Positions 16,092 through 18,113 of a stretch of DNA of 18,113 bases are shown here, piece after piece. Position 1 is the first letter of the stretch; the number at the start of each line of letters is the position of its first letter. Made by a program: the position numbers and the translations under genes. The stretch lies in assembly GCA_003500135.1 (NCBI GenBank), contig DNTA01000093.1, positions 1 to 18,113 of the forward strand, read 5' to 3'. The notes under the pieces are model-generated. The model had not been told where the DNA came from, made no database searches, and saw only the letters and a program-made list of their open reading frames with translations. This DNA is from Cytophagales bacterium (GTDB taxonomy: Bacteria > Bacteroidota > Bacteroidia > Cytophagales > Cyclobacteriaceae).

Positions 16092-17891
16092 ATGGAAACA
16101 ATTGATAAGAAGAAGGCCATTACCGGTGGTGAATTTCTCATCAGGGAAACAGACCCGCAGGAGATTTTCACCCCGGAAGAGTGGTCGGAAGAGCAGCGCA
16201 TGATCGCGCAAACATGTAAAGATTTTATTGATACCGAGATCACTCCACAACTTGACGAGATCGATTCAATGAAAAATCCGGGGCTCGTTCCGTCACTTCT
16301 GGACAAAGCAGGCGAACTCGGTTTATTAGGAACTTCTATACCAGAATCATACGGTGGTTTTGGTATGGATTTCAACACATCTATGTTGATTGCCGAAGAA
16401 ATAGGAAAAGGACACTCCTTTGCAGTATCACTTTCGGCACATACCGGTATTGGCACGTTACCCATTTTGTATTATGGTACAGAGGAGCAAAAACAAAAGT
16501 ACCTGCCAAAACTAGCATCTGGTGAATGGAAAGCGGCTTACTGCCTGACGGAACCAGATTCAGGATCGGATGCCAATAGTGGTAAAACTAAAGCTGTGCT
16601 CGGCGACGATGGAAAGCACTACTTGATCAATGGTCAAAAAATGTGGATCACCAACGGTGGCTTTGCGGATGTATTTATCGTTTTCGCCAAGATAGATGAC
16701 GACAAGAAATTGACTGCATTTATCGTTGAGAAAAGTTTTGGCGGCATAACCATGAATGAAGAGGAAAAGAAAATGGGTATAAAAGGGTCTTCAACCCGCC
16801 AGGTTTTTTTCAATGATTGCAAAGTGCCCGCTGAAAACATGCTCTCTGACAGGGAAAATGGATTTAAAATCGCACTCAATATTCTGAATATTGGACGTAT
16901 TAAGTTGGCTGCTGCTGCTATTGGTGGCGCAAAAGGCACCATAAATCACGCGGTAAAATATGCCAATGAACGGAAGCAGTTTGGTGTGAGTATAGGTACG
17001 TTTGGAGCAATTAAACATAAAATAGGAGATGTAGCTTCTACCATTTTTGCCAGCGAATCAGCGACTTACCGAGCCGGACAAAATATTGACGATGCCTTCG
17101 ATGCCCTTGTGGCTGAAGGCATGCCGGAAGCAGAAGCCAAATTGAAATCTGTTGAGCAGTTTGCCATTGAATGTGCCCTACTTAAAGTTCATGGATCGGA
17201 AACCCTTGATTTTGCTGCTGATGAAGGTGTGCAGATCTATGGTGGGATGGGATTTTCTGCTGAAGGGCCAATGGACCGCTGCTATCGCGATAGCAGGATC
17301 AACCGAATATTCGAGGGCACCAATGAGATCAACCGTATGCTTACTATTGACATGTTGCTGAAAAAAGCCATGAAAAATGAGCTTGATCTGATGGGGCCGG
17401 CCATGAATGTAGCCAAAGAATTGACATCAATTCCTGATTTCGGCTCGGACGATGATGATGCCATTTTTGCAAAAGAGAAAAAGGCATTGAAAAACCTTAA
17501 AAAAGCCGGGTTAATGATCGCTGGTTCCGCAGTTCAAAAGCTAATGACCAAGCTAAAAGACGAGCAGGAAATTTTGATCAACCTGGCCGATATGCTTATG
17601 GAAGTGTATGTAGCGGAATCTGCCCTTTTACGAACTGAAAAGCTTATCAGTCAGAAAGGCGAAGAAGCTTGTCAAATGCAAAAAGACATGACCCTGGTTT
17701 ACCTGCATGGCGCTGTAGAACGCTGCATCTGGGCAGGTAAGCAAGCTATTTATTCATTCTCTGAGGGTGATGAGCAACGATTAATGTTGATGGGCCTGAA
17801 ACGATTTACCAAGGTTGAACCTATCAACCTAAAAGATGCACGTCGCAGAATAGCAGATTACATGCTTGATAAAAACGAATTTACTTATTAG
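16092..17891 (+). CDS. fadE: Acyl-CoA dehydrogenase FadE (YusJ/VLCAD-like)
   Basis: This FAD enzyme carries out the first oxidation of beta-oxidation, acyl-CoA to trans-2-enoyl-CoA, passing electrons to electron-transfer flavoprotein. The 599 residues are longer than the roughly 380 of short- and medium-chain enzymes. About 170 extra C-terminal residues (430-599) are rich in helix, as in B. subtilis YusJ and VLCAD. Motifs are AYCLTEPDSGSDA (149-161), WITNGG (185-190), NERKQFG (292-298), QIYGGMGF (381-388) and the catalytic base E408 in IFEGTNEI. It is the last gene of marR-fadN-fadA-fadE, 50 nt after fadA, and is followed by a strong terminator. No etfAB or acyl-CoA synthetase gene lies in the window. 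Long-chain substrates are inferred from the length class. Confidence 0.94.
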   Translation: METIDKKKAITGGEFLIRETDPQEIFTPEEWSEEQRMIAQTCKDFIDTEITPQLDEIDSMKNPGLVPSLLDKAGELGLLGTSIPESYGGFGMDFNTSMLIAEEIGKGHSFAVSLSAHTGIGTLPILYYGTEEQKQKYLPKLASGEWKAAYCLTEPDSGSDANSGKTKAVLGDDGKHYLINGQKMWITNGGFADVFIVFAKIDDDKKLTAFIVEKSFGGITMNEEEKKMGIKGSSTRQVFFNDCKVPAENMLSDRENGFKIALNILNIGRIKLAAAAIGGAKGTINHAVKYANERKQFGVSIGTFGAIKHKIGDVASTIFASESATYRAGQNIDDAFDALVAEGMPEAEAKLKSVEQFAIECALLKVHGSETLDFAADEGVQIYGGMGFSAEGPMDRCYRDSRINRIFEGTNEINRMLTIDMLLKKAMKNELDLMGPAMNVAKELTSIPDFGSDDDDAIFAKEKKALKNLKKAGLMIAGSAVQKLMTKLKDEQEILINLADMLMEVYVAESALLRTEKLISQKGEEACQMQKDMTLVYLHGAVERCIWAGKQAIYSFSEGDEQRLMLMGLKRFTKVEPINLKDARRRIADYMLDKNEFTY

Positions 17892-17910
17892 CTGATTTTA
17901 GCCTGAAAAT

Positions 17911-17939
17911 GAAAAACCCCATGGTCGTGGGGTTTTTTT
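17911..17939 (+). terminator. Intrinsic terminator after fadE
   Basis: A 10-bp stem (17912-17921 paired with 17928-17937) has arms AAAAACCCCA and TGGGGTTTTT around a 6-nt loop, with a run of T to 17939. It lies 20 nt after the fadE stop. A stretch of A on the left arm could let it also stop transcription of the convergent ORF from the minus strand. Confidence 0.9.
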
Positions 17940-17986
17940 ATATTCTTTTTTTCCGATGAATATTTTTATGGTTTCTCATTGTAGCC

Positions 17987-18113
17987 TTATACTTGTTCTC
18001 CTAAAGAAAGCAGTGAGCTACTCACTTTTATACCGGCCTTTTCAATTCCTTTTTTGCTGATCATAAACTTTAACCTTTTCTCCTGGATAACTAGACCATC
18101 CTCAGATTGACTA
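17987..18113 (-). CDS. Unidentified ORF, C-terminal 41 residues, partial
   Basis: A minus-strand frame is open from the window edge to TAA at 17989-17987. It encodes 41 residues, including KRLKFMISKKGIEKAGIKVSS read in frame from about 18079, and ends in SLGEQV. It is hydrophilic, with no motif I recognise. The case for a real gene is its position: it converges on fadE with the fadE terminator between them. The short length means a chance open frame cannot be excluded. Its first visible residues, SEDGLV, are encoded by nearly the same DNA as the first codons of the window on the other strand; see the findings. Confidence 0.4.
   Translation of the reverse strand, partial: SQSEDGLVIQEKRLKFMISKKGIEKAGIKVSSSLLSLGEQV

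Overview
The window looks like chromosomal DNA of a Bacteroidota bacterium, probably in the Cytophagales range. The coding sequence is moderately AT-rich. Purine-rich Shine-Dalgarno sites are mostly absent. Several starts sit just downstream of TAnnTTTG, the -7 element of the Bacteroidota primary sigma factor. The gene content fits too: a GIN-domain (DUF2807) lipoprotein, a TatC with a long first periplasmic loop, and rbfA followed by a LolC/E-type permease. The exact genus cannot be read from the sequence. No rRNA, tRNA, CRISPR array, phage gene, transposase or IS element was seen.

Layout. (1) 1-549, +: the 3' part of a sensor histidine kinase with an in-frame TAG inside its ATPase domain. 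(2) 4855-581, -: a nucleotide-sugar operon, ugd > uxs > rmlB > rmlA, making UDP-glucuronate, UDP-xylose and dTDP-4-keto-6-deoxyglucose for surface polysaccharide. (3) 6611-4995, -: rbfA and a LolC/LolE-type permease. (4) 6693-8111, +: an unrecognised polytopic membrane protein resembling GT-C/DUF6427-type proteins, with a TTG start and a tail-to-tail overlap with rpiB. (5) 10694-8098, -: glyA > tatC > rpiB. (6) 10810-11535, +: a GIN-domain lipoprotein. (7) 11536-11939: a 404-bp non-coding region with a duplicated palindrome, one copy lying in the promoter of the next gene. (8) 11940-17891, +: marR > fadN > fadA > fadE, a compact fatty-acid beta-oxidation operon ending at a strong intrinsic terminator. 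(9) 18112-17987, -: the C-terminal end of an unidentified ORF leaving the window.

How the parts work together. FadE oxidises acyl-CoA to enoyl-CoA. FadN hydrates this and oxidises the product to 3-ketoacyl-CoA. FadA thiolyses that to acetyl-CoA plus a shortened acyl-CoA. The gene order fadN-fadA-fadE matches the Bacillus subtilis fadNAE operon, but here the linked regulator is MarR-type rather than TetR-type FadR. The palindrome over the -33/spacer region of the marR promoter makes autorepression, relieved by acyl-CoA or a fatty acid, the simplest model.

Most of the window is conventional metabolism. The points most worth a second look are the duplicated palindromic operator, the nonsense codon in the histidine kinase, and an 18-of-19-base inverted match between the two ends of the window, which may be an assembly artefact. 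No clearly new multi-gene system was found.
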